Shown: piece after piece, positions 26,160 to 34,696 of the stretch
How positions within the stretch are numbered: position 1 is the stretch's first letter
How the letters are laid out: each line of letters begins with the position of its first letter
From: Flavisphingomonas formosensis
GTDB taxonomy: Bacteria; Pseudomonadota; Alphaproteobacteria; Sphingomonadales; Sphingomonadaceae
Assembly (NCBI RefSeq): GCF_009755815.1
Contig: NZ_WRPK01000010.1
Span: 124,001-188,000, forward strand
Reading direction: 5' to 3'
DNA: 64,000 nt
The notes under the pieces: generated by a model
Databases searched by the model: none
Told to the model about the DNA's origin: nothing
What the model saw: only the letters and a program-made list of their open reading frames with translations
Made by a program: the position numbers and the translations under genes

Positions 26160-26999
26160 TCACTGCATCGTCATCATCTCGAGAGTGAAGGCCCGCCCGT
26201 GCTCCGCGAGAGGCAATGCGACGCCAGCGTCCCGCGCGAAATCCACGGCGAGACTTAGATCCTTCTCGCCAATCTTGCCTTGGCTGGTGAAATAGGCGAG
26301 CTGCTCCTCGCTCAGCGGAGCGCCCCGGCGCTGGATCACCTGTTTGGCCACGGCACCCGTGACCGCCGTCAGGTTGCCGTTCTGCTGCAACACGGAAGAC
26401 AGCGTATCCATGTCTACGCCACCCGCAGCCGCAAGACGGAGCGCCTGGCGAATTGTTATGATGTTGCTCCAGGTAATGAAGTTGTTGGTGATCTTGAGGC
26501 CCATGCCGGCACCGAGCGCACCACAATGCTCGACACCCGTCGAAAACGCTTCCAGCACCGGCCGGGCTCGTTCGGTGAGCGCCGGGTCCCCGCCTGTCAT
26601 CGTCACGACGAACGGCTTGTCCCGCTCCATCCGCGAGGATGTCACTGCAGCGTCGATCAGCCCGATCCCCTTCCTATCGCCCTGTTCCGCGAGCGCGACA
26701 ACGGTGGCAGGCGCGACGGTGCTGTGCACGAGCACCAGCGATCCCGGCGCGAGTCCGGAAAACAGCCCCTCAGAGCCAGCCACCACTTCACGCACCTGCT
26801 GGTCGTCGCGCACGCAGACGCCCACAATCTCCGCCTGACGCCCTACCTCGGCCGGCGACGAGGCCAGCCGCGCCTTGCCTTCGAAAGCCTTGAGCGCGTC
26901 CGGCCAGACATCGAAGACGGTCAGATCAAAGCCGGCAGCCGCGATCAGCTGCGCCTGATGACCTCCCATATTGCCGAGCCCGACGAATCCGACACGCAT
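26160..26999 (-). CDS. NAD(P)-dependent beta-hydroxyacid dehydrogenase
   Basis: 279 residues from ATG 26999 (or 27002), with GGAGGAGAGG upstream. The Rossmann nucleotide motif GFVGLGNMGG at the N-terminus, VHSTVAPATV (substrate-binding region), IDAAVTSSRMERDKPFVVTM and the catalytic-Lys signature GLKITNNFITWSN (K of the G-x3-K-x2-N-N/H motif) match the 3-hydroxyisobutyrate/6-phosphogluconate dehydrogenase superfamily. It oxidises a beta-hydroxyacid or reduces a semialdehyde; specificity unknown. Isolated, convergent with the small secreted protein. Confidence 0.9.
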   Translation of the reverse strand: MRVGFVGLGNMGGHQAQLIAAAGFDLTVFDVWPDALKAFEGKARLASSPAEVGRQAEIVGVCVRDDQQVREVVAGSEGLFSGLAPGSLVLVHSTVAPATVVALAEQGDRKGIGLIDAAVTSSRMERDKPFVVTMTGGDPALTERARPVLEAFSTGVEHCGALGAGMGLKITNNFITWSNIITIRQALRLAAAGGVDMDTLSSVLQQNGNLTAVTGAVAKQVIQRRGAPLSEEQLAYFTSQGKIGEKDLSLAVDFARDAGVALPLAEHGRAFTLEMMTMQ

Positions 27000-27204
27000 C
27001 ATCCTCTCCTCCGATAGCTTCCTGTCCCGGTTGGTGCGCCCGCCGGCGCCCGGCGCCAAGTCCATCGCGTTCTTCCAGACGGTTTGCTGCCGCATGGGGG
27101 AGAAGATTTCACAAGGCCGCTGCGTGTCGGTTTCGTCCTATAGGTGCAGCGGCGGGCCGGCTAATAGGCTGCCGAAGCAGTATGCCCATGATCAGGTGTG
27201 AGCA

Positions 27205-27747
27205 ATGAACGGAATTCGGCGTCTCACTACCGGGGATCTTCCCCCTCAGCCGCCAAGCGCAGCCGCGGCAACGCAGCGCACCGCAGCCGCGGCGAGCCTG
27301 TTCGGCGTGCCTCAAACCCCCGGCGGCCTCGTGCAGATCTCGATCGAGCTGCGCTGGCGCCTGGCGGGCGAAATCCGTGCCGGCCGGGACGGCCGTCTCA
27401 GTTTTCCGGAGGTCGTCGAAGGCCCCGCCCTCTATCGCTTTCGTTTCCTCGATGAGACAGGCCCCAAAGCTGCGATGATCGGTGAAGCAGCCGATCTGGC
27501 CCGCCGTTTCGCGCAATTTGCGAATCCGACCGGAGCGGGCGAGTCCGTCCAGATGTTCCATGATCTGCTGCGCATCAGGCTGGGACAGGGCCAGCGTATC
27601 GAACTCGATATCGTGACGTCCGATCGAACACTGCGCATCGCAGGACGAGCCCATCCGGTCGATCTTGCCGATCTGGGTGTCCGCCGCCTGCTGGAGCAGG
27701 CCGCCCGCATCGCCGAGGGTGCGTCCGCGATCGACGATCAGGACTGA
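27205..27747 (+). CDS. Hypothetical protein, possible degenerate GIY-YIG-like domain
   Basis: 180 residues. The central part ALYRFRFLDETGPKAAMIGE, then AADLARRFAQFANPTG resembles the GIY-YIG layout (strand, second strand ending IGE, helix with Arg) of a group of 'hypothetical GIY-YIG' proteins in sphingomonads. The usual Tyr residues are replaced (LYR and AMIGE), so nuclease activity is doubtful. The N-terminus (1-40) is Ala/Pro-rich and the C-terminus is helical. Which family it truly belongs to needs a profile search. It converges with the gene at 27768. Confidence 0.5.
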   Translation: MNGIRRLTTGDLPPQPPSAAAATQRTAAAASLFGVPQTPGGLVQISIELRWRLAGEIRAGRDGRLSFPEVVEGPALYRFRFLDETGPKAAMIGEAADLARRFAQFANPTGAGESVQMFHDLLRIRLGQGQRIELDIVTSDRTLRIAGRAHPVDLADLGVRRLLEQAARIAEGASAIDDQD

Positions 27748-27767
27748 GTGCCGCCTCGCACGCGCAC

Positions 27768-28061
27768 TCAGCGCCGTTCGGTCATCCCCTCTCGAGGCGT
27801 GCCTTGCGATTGGGCTGCCGTCTTCCGGGCTCCGCCCGCATGAAATGCGGTCAGCGTCGCTAAGACAAACCCGCCGAGAACCAGGCCGATAAGGCCGCCC
27901 AGCGTCAGTCTCCGTCCGATCTTGCGCACGCGATCGGGCGCGCGCACTTCTTCCATCGGCCGCTGCCGAGGCGTTCGCTGACGCGGGGAGCGGGCCCTTC
28001 CCGCGTCGCGCTTGTCCCGTCCCCTGCCGCGCACCGCCAGCCCATCCCGCTTCGGACTCAT
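27768..28061 (-). CDS. Small basic single-helix membrane protein
   Basis: 97 residues. The first 45 are Arg/Asp-rich and soluble-looking, followed by one hydrophobic helix (about 53-72: LTLGGLIGLVLGGFVLATLT) and a short polar tail. By the positive-inside rule the N-terminus should be cytoplasmic. Its ATG overlaps the stop of the upstream gene by 4 bp (ATGA), which suggests a coupled operon and a functional link to the pseudoenzyme-like membrane protein. No family recognised. Confidence 0.6.
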   Translation of the reverse strand: MSPKRDGLAVRGRGRDKRDAGRARSPRQRTPRQRPMEEVRAPDRVRKIGRRLTLGGLIGLVLGGFVLATLTAFHAGGARKTAAQSQGTPREGMTERR

Positions 28062-29263
28062 TCCGATTGCAGGACCAGGATAGCGCGGCGCTGTACGGCA
28101 AAAAAGGAGGCCCCGGCATAGACGGCGAGCGCAGCCAGGCCCAACCGCCAGTAACCGGCCGCAGCGAATGGCAGATGGGCCCAGATCAGGCTATCGATCC
28201 GCGCCAGCCCCAGCGACAGAGAGGCGTCGCTGCCGCCCATGCCCCGCAGCAGGCGCTGCGCGCCGCCGGTCGCCGCCATGAAAGCAATCGTCGCGGCTGC
28301 CAGCGGCCAGCATCCCCAATTGCCATAGGTGGCAAGGCTGCCCGACAGGCAGATCAAGGCGCAAGTCGCCGCGATCGCGCGTCCGCGTTCCAGAGGAGGG
28401 TCGAGCCGGGCGGTGCTCAAGCGAATCCGCCCCAGCCGGCGCCCGATGGATTCGATCGGGCCGGCCAGCAGGAGGAGGCCATAGCCGAGCCAAAGCCATC
28501 CCATCGCGAAAGCGATCGCGCCAACGCCCATCAGCACGATCGCCGCAATCGAAAGCAGCGGCGGTTCGATCGCGCTGCGGATCAGCGGATCGAGCAGCGG
28601 TCGCTCGACGATGGGAAACAGAAACCGCGAAGGCCATCCTTCCGCGCCCGGCCGTGAAGCGTCGATCAGCTCGCGCGCAATGCCTTCGAGCGCGGCGGGG
28701 CCGGTAACGATGTGCGGTCGGCCGAGATCACGGGCATCGATCCGCTTTGCGCCTCCCTGGACGGTACGGCGCAGCAAGGTCGACTGCAGGTCCCAATCGC
28801 CGAGCATCGCTGCGGTGCGGCGCAGGGCACCGCCGTCGACGATCGCTATGCCGGCCCAACGTGAAAGCGCATCGATCCGCTCGAACTCCGCGGCTTCCGG
28901 CCCGTCCGGCACGGTAAGCAGCGCCGGTGGCTCGGCTTCCGCCATCCCATCGAACAACTCCTTGCTGCCGACGAAGCCATCGGCCACGAAAAGCAGCCTC
29001 TCGTCCGGATGAAAGCGATCCGCCGCATCCGCTACGCTGCGCGCGATATCCATGTCGAGGCCATCGCGTCGCAGCCGATCGATCGCTGCGGTCAGCGCCG
29101 CCGGCAGACGCTCGACGAGAATCACGATATGGTTCGCCCCTGCCCGCGCGGCGAGGCGTGCCTGATGTTCGAGCAGCGTACGGCCGGCAAGCGGAAGGGT
29201 GGCGCGCAAGCCATCGCCCGCATCCGCCAACGCATATGCCGCGATCAGCGCACCCAGCGCCAC
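28058..29263 (-). CDS. Two-part membrane protein: degenerate nucleotidyltransferase fused to degenerate CDP-alcohol transferase
   Basis: About 401 residues from GTG 29263, preceded by GAGAGGA. Residues about 1-190 look like a nucleotidyltransferase fold (PLAGRTLLEHQARLAARAGA, ERLLFVADGFVG, AGIAIVDGGALRR), but the usual G-G-x-G-T-R loop is absent. Residues about 220-400 are helical: PLLDPLIRSAIEPPLLSIAA, then GPIESIGRRLGRIRL where CDP-alcohol phosphatidyltransferases have DxxDGxxAR. This is the domain order of IPCT-DIPPS (inositol-1-phosphate cytidylyltransferase plus DIPP synthase), with catalytic signatures lost. No enzyme activity can be claimed. It is coupled to the small protein downstream. 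The start is uncertain. Confidence 0.55.
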   Translation of the reverse strand: MALGALIAAYALADAGDGLRATLPLAGRTLLEHQARLAARAGANHIVILVERLPAALTAAIDRLRRDGLDMDIARSVADAADRFHPDERLLFVADGFVGSKELFDGMAEAEPPALLTVPDGPEAAEFERIDALSRWAGIAIVDGGALRRTAAMLGDWDLQSTLLRRTVQGGAKRIDARDLGRPHIVTGPAALEGIARELIDASRPGAEGWPSRFLFPIVERPLLDPLIRSAIEPPLLSIAAIVLMGVGAIAFAMGWLWLGYGLLLLAGPIESIGRRLGRIRLSTARLDPPLERGRAIAATCALICLSGSLATYGNWGCWPLAAATIAFMAATGGAQRLLRGMGGSDASLSLGLARIDSLIWAHLPFAAAGYWRLGLAALAVYAGASFFAVQRRAILVLQSE

Positions 29264-29724
29264 GCCCGTCCTCTCGACCCGTTCATCTCCAAGCCGATAG
29301 GCAAAGGCGTCAGCCGATGCAAAGAATCGCGTATCCGCGAATGAGGAATATTCTCCTCTCCAACGGCATTCGGCACGCGTGACAGACACGGCTATCGCCA
29401 ATAGCGGCGAAGCGCTTTCCCATGTCCCGTGATACCCAACCTCTCCCGCACGGCCATGCCGGGCGACCCGTTCTTGGTGATGCGTGAACCCCCAAGCCGA
29501 TCGCCTGATTCTCGATGGGTGTAGCATGATCTTCCCGGCCGATCGCAACGCTTGGCCGGAGATCATGGAGAGCAAGCGGGCATTCGATGCCGTGACGGCG
29601 GCTCATCATACTCGGATGAAACGGAACTAAATCTTTCGCAGACCGGCACGAACAGGGCTCCGCTGTTGCCGTATGCATGGGGAAGACGCTATCCTCTCGC
29701 ATCAAAGAAACGGAGAGGATTTGG
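29264..29724. other. 461-bp gene-free stretch
   Basis: Between the start of the pseudoenzyme-like gene and the divergent alcohol dehydrogenase. No credible reading frame, RNA gene or transposon remnant is visible. It contains a few short GC-rich inverted segments but nothing convincing. It presumably holds both promoters. Confidence 0.6.
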
Positions 29725-30753
29725 ATGCGCGCAGCGGTGTTTCGCCAGGCGGGAAGTCCGCTGACGATCGAGAACATAGAGGATCCGGCCCCTGCCTCCG
29801 ATCAGGTGATCATCGAGGTCGCCCATGCCGGCATCTGCGGCTCGGACCTGCACGTCACCGAATATGGCTTCGTTCCCGATGGCACGGTGCTGGGCCATGA
29901 ATTCGCCGGAACGGTAGTGGCGCTGGGTTCGGGCATCGGCAGCGACATCAAGCTCGGCGACCGCGTCACCGCCCTGCCCGTCCATGCCTGCCAGTCCTGC
30001 GAAGCCTGCGATGCCGGTCTGCCCGCGCTCTGCAGCGCCGCGTTGTTCACCGGCACGGCGCTGAACCATCGGGGCGCCTACGCCGATTATGTGGCCGCGC
30101 GCGGCAGCCTGATCCAGAAGCTGCCAGACGGGGTTTCCTTCGCCGAGGGAGCGATGGTCGAGCCGCTCTCCGTGGCCTATCATGCCGTCAGCCTCGCTCC
30201 CGTCCACCGGGGAGCCGCGGTGCTGGTGATCGGCGCCGGACCGATCGGCGCGGGCGCGACCCTGTTCGCCAGGATGCAGGGCGCGCGTCATGTGATCGTC
30301 AGCGAACGCTCTGCGGAGCGACGGGCACTTGCGCTGGAATGCGGCGCAACCGCGGTGATCGATCCCCAGACGGAGGACGTGGCGGCGCGCTTCGCCGCGA
30401 TCGCGGGCAAGCGCCCCGAAATCGTGTTCGAATGTGTCGGCTTGCCGGGCCTGCTTCAACAGGCGATCGAATTTGCCGGCACGCGCGGACGGGTGATCGT
30501 TGCCGGCGTCTGTTTCGGCGAGGACACGCTGAAGCCGATCACCGGGCTGATGAAGGAAGTCAGCCTCCAGTTCAGCCAATGCTATACGGAGAGCGATTTT
30601 GCCGCGGTGATCGATGCGATTGCCCGCGGTGAAGCCCGGCCGCAGCCGATGCACAGCCGCACCGTCAGCTTCGCGGAATTGCCCGAAGCCTTCGAAGGCC
30701 TGCGAAACAATCCCAGGGCCTGCAAGGTGCTGATCGATCCGAAGCGGGGCTGA
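29725..30753 (+). CDS. Zinc-dependent medium-chain alcohol dehydrogenase (MDR superfamily)
   Basis: 342 residues from ATG 29725, with GAGAGGA upstream. The catalytic zinc ligands lie in AGICGSDLH and GHEFAGTV, the structural-zinc cysteines in CQSCEACDAGLPALC, and the Rossmann motif is VLVIGAGPIGAGAT. Typical of threonine dehydrogenase/sorbitol dehydrogenase-like MDR enzymes that oxidise secondary alcohols with NAD(P). The next gene starts 2 bp after the stop, so both are an operon. Substrate unknown. Confidence 0.9.
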   Translation: MRAAVFRQAGSPLTIENIEDPAPASDQVIIEVAHAGICGSDLHVTEYGFVPDGTVLGHEFAGTVVALGSGIGSDIKLGDRVTALPVHACQSCEACDAGLPALCSAALFTGTALNHRGAYADYVAARGSLIQKLPDGVSFAEGAMVEPLSVAYHAVSLAPVHRGAAVLVIGAGPIGAGATLFARMQGARHVIVSERSAERRALALECGATAVIDPQTEDVAARFAAIAGKRPEIVFECVGLPGLLQQAIEFAGTRGRVIVAGVCFGEDTLKPITGLMKEVSLQFSQCYTESDFAAVIDAIARGEARPQPMHSRTVSFAELPEAFEGLRNNPRACKVLIDPKRG

Positions 30754-30755
30754 CG

Positions 30756-31553
30756 ATGCAGGCGCGCAATCCCCGCATCACCTTCGAGGCGGCGTTGCCG
30801 CACTGGGCGCCCAACCACGCTTTCGCCCAGATCACCAACGCCGGATCGACCAGCCTGCCTGCGGTCGAAACCTTCCTGAACACCGTGATGAACCGTGCGT
30901 CAGCGGAGATCGCCGACGAAGCGCTGAAGCGCGACATCGCGGTGTTCACAGCCCAGGAGGGCAATCATTATCGGCAGCATCGCATCTTCAACAAGACGCT
31001 CTATCCTCGCTATCCGGGCCTCAAGGCACATGAGGCGAAGCTGCAGGCCGATTATGAGGCGATGCTCGCGAACCGGTCATTGCGGTTCAACGCGGCCTAT
31101 TGCGAGGGTTTCGAAAGTCTGGGCCTCATCTATGCCGAATTCTTCTTCGAACGGATCGACGATCTGACCGCGGGAGCCGACGCCCGACTGGTGAAGCTGT
31201 GGCAATGGCATCTCGGCGAGGAGTTCGAGCACCGCACCGTGTGTTACGACGTGCTGCGCGCGCTCGGTGGCGGCTATGCGGCTCGCCTCATCGGCTTCTT
31301 TCACGCGGCGCGCCATCTCGGCGCCTACGGCAAGGCCGTGTCGACCTATCTCCTGTCGGTCGATCGGCGAAGCATGACGGACAAAGCGCGGCGCGCGTCG
31401 ATCGCCCAGGAAAAGCGGCATCGCGCCCGCTTCCTGCGCTTCGCCTTGCCGCGCCTGCTCGCCATCCTGTCGCCCTTTTACGATCCGCGCAGAAAGGCCG
31501 AACCACGCGGCAGCGCCCGGTTGCTGGAAACGATCGCAGCGGCGGTGCGCTGA
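30756..31553 (+). CDS. Metal-dependent hydrolase (PF10118 type)
   Basis: 265 residues. Metal-ligand candidates are in the helices AVFTAQEGNHYRQHRIFN, AEFFFERIDDLT and WQWHLGEEFEHRTVCYDVL, the E-x2-H/E-x2-H pattern of the uncharacterised PF10118 'metal-dependent hydrolase' family. The fold is ferritin-like, so it may be an oxidase-like diiron protein rather than a true hydrolase. Two bases behind the alcohol dehydrogenase gene, indicating co-transcription. Natural substrate unknown. Confidence 0.8.
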   Translation: MQARNPRITFEAALPHWAPNHAFAQITNAGSTSLPAVETFLNTVMNRASAEIADEALKRDIAVFTAQEGNHYRQHRIFNKTLYPRYPGLKAHEAKLQADYEAMLANRSLRFNAAYCEGFESLGLIYAEFFFERIDDLTAGADARLVKLWQWHLGEEFEHRTVCYDVLRALGGGYAARLIGFFHAARHLGAYGKAVSTYLLSVDRRSMTDKARRASIAQEKRHRARFLRFALPRLLAILSPFYDPRRKAEPRGSARLLETIAAAVR

Positions 31554-31563
31554 GCGCGGACGA

Positions 31564-31863
31564 TCAGGAGGTATAGAGGTTCATCGTCGCGCGTATCCGA
31601 CGCAGCACGACCGGATCGCCAGGCGCGCCCGCGGCGGCATCCTCGGCAAGCGCCATCAGCTCGACCGCGCCGAAACTCGCCGCCAGCCCGTGCAAGCGCC
31701 ACGCGGCCATCCGCCAGTTCGCGTCACATCTCGCACGGCCCAGCGCATTCACCTGCCGCGCTGCGCTCTCCAGAAATACGTTGCGCAAATCCGCCACGAG
31801 CACGGGATCGTTCCCGACTGCCGCGGTCAACGCCGCATCCAAGGCTCCCGGATCAAAGCTCAT
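31564..31863 (-). CDS. Hpt (histidine phosphotransfer) domain protein
   Basis: 99 residues from ATG 31863, with AAAAGG upstream. The Hpt signature is WRLHGLAASFGAVELMALAE (H-x-L-x-x-x-S/x-FGA), with the phosphorylatable His. It is a four-helix bundle without fused kinase domains, so it should relay phosphate between a hybrid kinase and a response regulator encoded elsewhere. It is divergent from the long coiled-coil protein and converges with the metal-dependent hydrolase. Confidence 0.82.
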   Translation of the reverse strand: MSFDPGALDAALTAAVGNDPVLVADLRNVFLESAARQVNALGRARCDANWRMAAWRLHGLAASFGAVELMALAEDAAAGAPGDPVVLRRIRATMNLYTS

Positions 31864-31948
31864 CACGGGCCTTTTAAAACAATATCGTTAACGGCTGGTT
31901 TCGGTGCGCCCCCTTCCTTGGCCGCCGAAAAATGGTAAAGGGAACGGC

Positions 31949-34216
31949 ATGATAAAGGGGGCCAGGTCTGCGGACGCGTGGCCGGGGGATGACGAGCCGG
32001 AGGTTGAGCCGGCGCCGCTTCCGGATTTCGCGAGCGAAAGCTTGGACGAGGACATGGTCCCGTCCACATCCGAACGTATCGTCGCCATGCTGGTCGGCCT
32101 TGCCGCGATCGCCTGGGTCACCCTGGTGATCTGGACGGCGCTCGCGCCTCCAGCAGGCCCCACTGCGCTGCCCGTCTCCTGGATCGCAACTGCCAGCGGG
32201 CCGATCGCCGCGATCGGCGTGTTGTGGCTGCTTACGCGCCGCACCAGCCGCGTCGAGGCACGCCGGTTCGAAAGGACGTCGGCCGGTATGCGGCGCGAAG
32301 CGCATCGTCTGGAAGAGGTGGTTTCCCGGCTCTCAGCCCAGATCGCCGAAAATCGCCGCCTTCTCGGCGAGCAGGCGCATCAGCTGCTGCTCATCGGCGA
32401 AGATGCCAATCATCGCCTCGCCGAAATCGGCGAGAAGATGCGAGCCGACACGGCAACGCTGGCCAGCCAGTCCGAGAAGGTGGAACAGACTGCCGCCGCG
32501 GCCCGTGCCGACATGGTCGCCTTGCTCGGCGATCTGCCTCGCGCGGAAGAAAGCGCGCGCGACGTGGCCGAGCGACTGCGCGCGGCGGGCGATACGGCCG
32601 GCGCCCAATCCGAGCTTCTCCAGCAAAAGCTGGCCGCCCTTTCGGAATCCGCACGCATCGCGGGCGAAGACGCCGGATCCGCGGCCCAGCGGCTGGCTGC
32701 CGGGCTGGCGGATCTGGATCGGACCGGCGGCGATCTCGGCAAACGGATCGATGAGACGGCTGCTGCCATGTCCACCACGGTCGACGGCGCGCTGGTAAAG
32801 GCCGCCGACGCGCTGGAAGCGGCGCGCCAGGGCATAGCCGAACATCATTCGGCCATGCTGGCGATGCTCGAACAGGGTCAGGCCGCGATCGCGGATGCCG
32901 GCCATACGTCGAGCAGCGCCTTCAGTCGCAGGATGGACAATCTCGTCCTGCAAATCCAGTCGCTCGAGACCAAGCTCACCGCTCAGGACGCCTCCGCAGC
33001 GAAACTCGTCACACGGCTCAACGACGATCTCGCCTATCTCGAGAAGCGTTTCGCCGCGCTCGCCGAAACCGGATCGGAAAAGACCTCCCAGCTCAGCGCC
33101 AACATCGGTGCGCTGCGCGAACAGGCCGAGGATATGCGCGGGCTGCTCGCATCCGGCGCGCTGTCGGCGGATGCCGTAATCGGCCGGGCCGATGCGCTTA
33201 AAGCTGCGATCGACGCCTGCGTCCGCGAACTCGATCAGACCCTTCCCCTGGCCCTGGCGCGGCTGGAGGAACAGGCGACCCACAGCCATGCAGCGGCCGC
33301 AGCCGCGGCCCCCGAAGTCGCCCGACTGGAAAATTCGGCACATTCCGCAGCCAAGACGCTCGCTGAAAGTCATGATGAGCTTGCCCGGCAGCGCAGCAGC
33401 CAGAGCGATTTCGCCACCGCTACCGAACGGCGCATCGCCGCGCTCCAGCGTCAAACCGAAAATCTCGAAACCGCACTGACGCGTATCTCCACGCAGGCGC
33501 AGCAGATCAGCGACACGGCGGGCCCGAAGCTGATCGAAGCCCTGCTGCGCGTCCGCGAAACCGCGCATCAGGCAACGGAACGCGCCAAGGAGACCCTGGC
33601 TACGATCATTCCGACCACGGTCGAAGCCCTTGGAGAGGCCAGCGGCGCAGCCCTGCGACAGGCGCTGGGCAATCGGGTCGAAGCGCGCATGGAGGAAATC
33701 AGCTCGGCGTCGGGACAGGCGGTCGACGCGGTCGACGCAGCGACCGAAAGGCTGATGCGCCAACTCCTCACCATTTCGGATACCACCGCGGCGATCGAGG
33801 CGCGCATCGCTGCCGCCAAGGCCGAAGCGGAGGAACGCGAGCGCAACAATTTCTCACGTCGCGTGGCGTTGCTGATCGAATCGCTGAACTCGACGGCGAT
33901 CGACGTAGCCAAGATCCTGTCGAACGAAGTGACCGACAGCGCCTGGGCAGCCTATCTCAAAGGCGATCGGGGCATCTTCACGCGGCGCGCGGTGAAGCTT
34001 CTGGATACGGGCGAGGCGCGCGAGATCGTGCGCCATTATGAAAGTGACCTGGAATTCCGCGATCAGGTGAATCGCTATATCCACGATTTCGAAGGGATGA
34101 TCCGGCGCGTGCTGTCTGAGCAGGACGGCACACCGCTCGGCGTGACCCTGCTCTCCTCCGACATGGGCAAGCTCTATGTGGCACTTGCCCAGGCGATCGA
34201 GCGTCTGCGCTCCTGA
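31949..34216 (+). CDS. Membrane-anchored long coiled-coil protein (polarity factor/TipN-like)
   Basis: 755 residues from ATG 31949. Acidic N-terminus, two hydrophobic helices (about 46-68 and 74-96; IVAMLVGLAAIAWVTLVIW, GPIAAIGVLWLL), then about 500 residues of Ala/Glu/Gln/Leu-rich coiled coil. The C-terminal 120 residues (LNSTAIDVAKILSNEV, YLKGDRGIFTRRAVKLL, IHDFEGMIRRVL, LSSDMGKLYVALAQAIERLR) are well-ordered and look conserved. This layout recalls the alphaproteobacterial polar protein TipN; identity is inference from memory of family pattern. Predicted inner-membrane, cell-pole or division-site factor. The neighbouring Hpt protein could be a signalling partner. Confidence 0.65.
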   Translation: MIKGARSADAWPGDDEPEVEPAPLPDFASESLDEDMVPSTSERIVAMLVGLAAIAWVTLVIWTALAPPAGPTALPVSWIATASGPIAAIGVLWLLTRRTSRVEARRFERTSAGMRREAHRLEEVVSRLSAQIAENRRLLGEQAHQLLLIGEDANHRLAEIGEKMRADTATLASQSEKVEQTAAAARADMVALLGDLPRAEESARDVAERLRAAGDTAGAQSELLQQKLAALSESARIAGEDAGSAAQRLAAGLADLDRTGGDLGKRIDETAAAMSTTVDGALVKAADALEAARQGIAEHHSAMLAMLEQGQAAIADAGHTSSSAFSRRMDNLVLQIQSLETKLTAQDASAAKLVTRLNDDLAYLEKRFAALAETGSEKTSQLSANIGALREQAEDMRGLLASGALSADAVIGRADALKAAIDACVRELDQTLPLALARLEEQATHSHAAAAAAAPEVARLENSAHSAAKTLAESHDELARQRSSQSDFATATERRIAALQRQTENLETALTRISTQAQQISDTAGPKLIEALLRVRETAHQATERAKETLATIIPTTVEALGEASGAALRQALGNRVEARMEEISSASGQAVDAVDAATERLMRQLLTISDTTAAIEARIAAAKAEAEERERNNFSRRVALLIESLNSTAIDVAKILSNEVTDSAWAAYLKGDRGIFTRRAVKLLDTGEAREIVRHYESDLEFRDQVNRYIHDFEGMIRRVLSEQDGTPLGVTLLSSDMGKLYVALAQAIERLRS

Positions 34217-34267
34217 CCCTTGACGACGGCGTTCGCGCTGCCGGCCCCGAGCCTCTCCAGGACACAA

Positions 34268-34293
34268 AAAAGGCGGCCCGAAGGCCGCCTTTT
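34268..34293. terminator. Bidirectional rho-independent terminator between coiled-coil gene and rplS
   Basis: AAAAGGCGGCC (34268-34278), loop CGAA, then GGCCGCCTTTT (34283-34293). An 11-bp stem with A-run on one side and T-run on the other works as an intrinsic terminator on both strands, ending the coiled-coil gene (plus) and the rpsP-rplS operon (minus). Confidence 0.85.
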
Positions 34294-34318
34294 GCGAGAT
34301 GATGGTGATCGGTACGCG

Positions 34319-34693
34319 TCAGGCCTCGACACGAGCGTCGCGACGCTCGGCGATACGAGCCGACTTGCCGGTACGGCCACGCAGATAATAGAGCTTCGCG
34401 CGACGCACCACGCCCTTGCGGACCACCTCGATCGAATCGATGTTCGGGGAATAGAGCGGGAAGACGCGCTCGACGCCCTCGCCGAACGAAATCTTGCGGA
34501 CGGTGAACGAGGAGCCGAAGCCCTTGTTCGAACGCGCGATGCACACGCCCTCGTAGAACTGCACACGGGTACGATCGCCTTCGACGACCTTCACGCCGAC
34601 CTTCAGCGTATCACCGGCGCGGAATTCCGGAATCTTCTTGGTCTCTTTGAACTTGGCAATCTGCTCGGCTTCGAGCTGCTGGATGAGATTCAT
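34319..34693 (-). CDS. rplS: 50S ribosomal protein L19
   Basis: 124 residues. Typical L19 sequence: [72 protein letters not shown] and GKSARIAER. It binds 23S rRNA at the 30S-50S interface. Last gene of the rpsP-rimM-(vapBC)-trmD-rplS run, 3 bp after trmD, and followed by a strong bidirectional terminator. Confidence 0.98.
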   Translation of the reverse strand: MNLIQQLEAEQIAKFKETKKIPEFRAGDTLKVGVKVVEGDRTRVQFYEGVCIARSNKGFGSSFTVRKISFGEGVERVFPLYSPNIDSIEVVRKGVVRRAKLYYLRGRTGKSARIAERRDARVEA

Positions 34694-34696
34694 GAC

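Noticed and set aside
29310-29777. 155-codon minus-strand frame in the gene-free stretch at 29.3-29.7 kb
   Set aside because: Overlaps the start of the alcohol dehydrogenase, has no homology signature and no good start; the stretch is left as intergenic.
32333-33763. 476-codon minus-strand frame inside the coiled-coil gene
   Set aside because: Shadow of the Ala/Glu coiled-coil frame on the plus strand.
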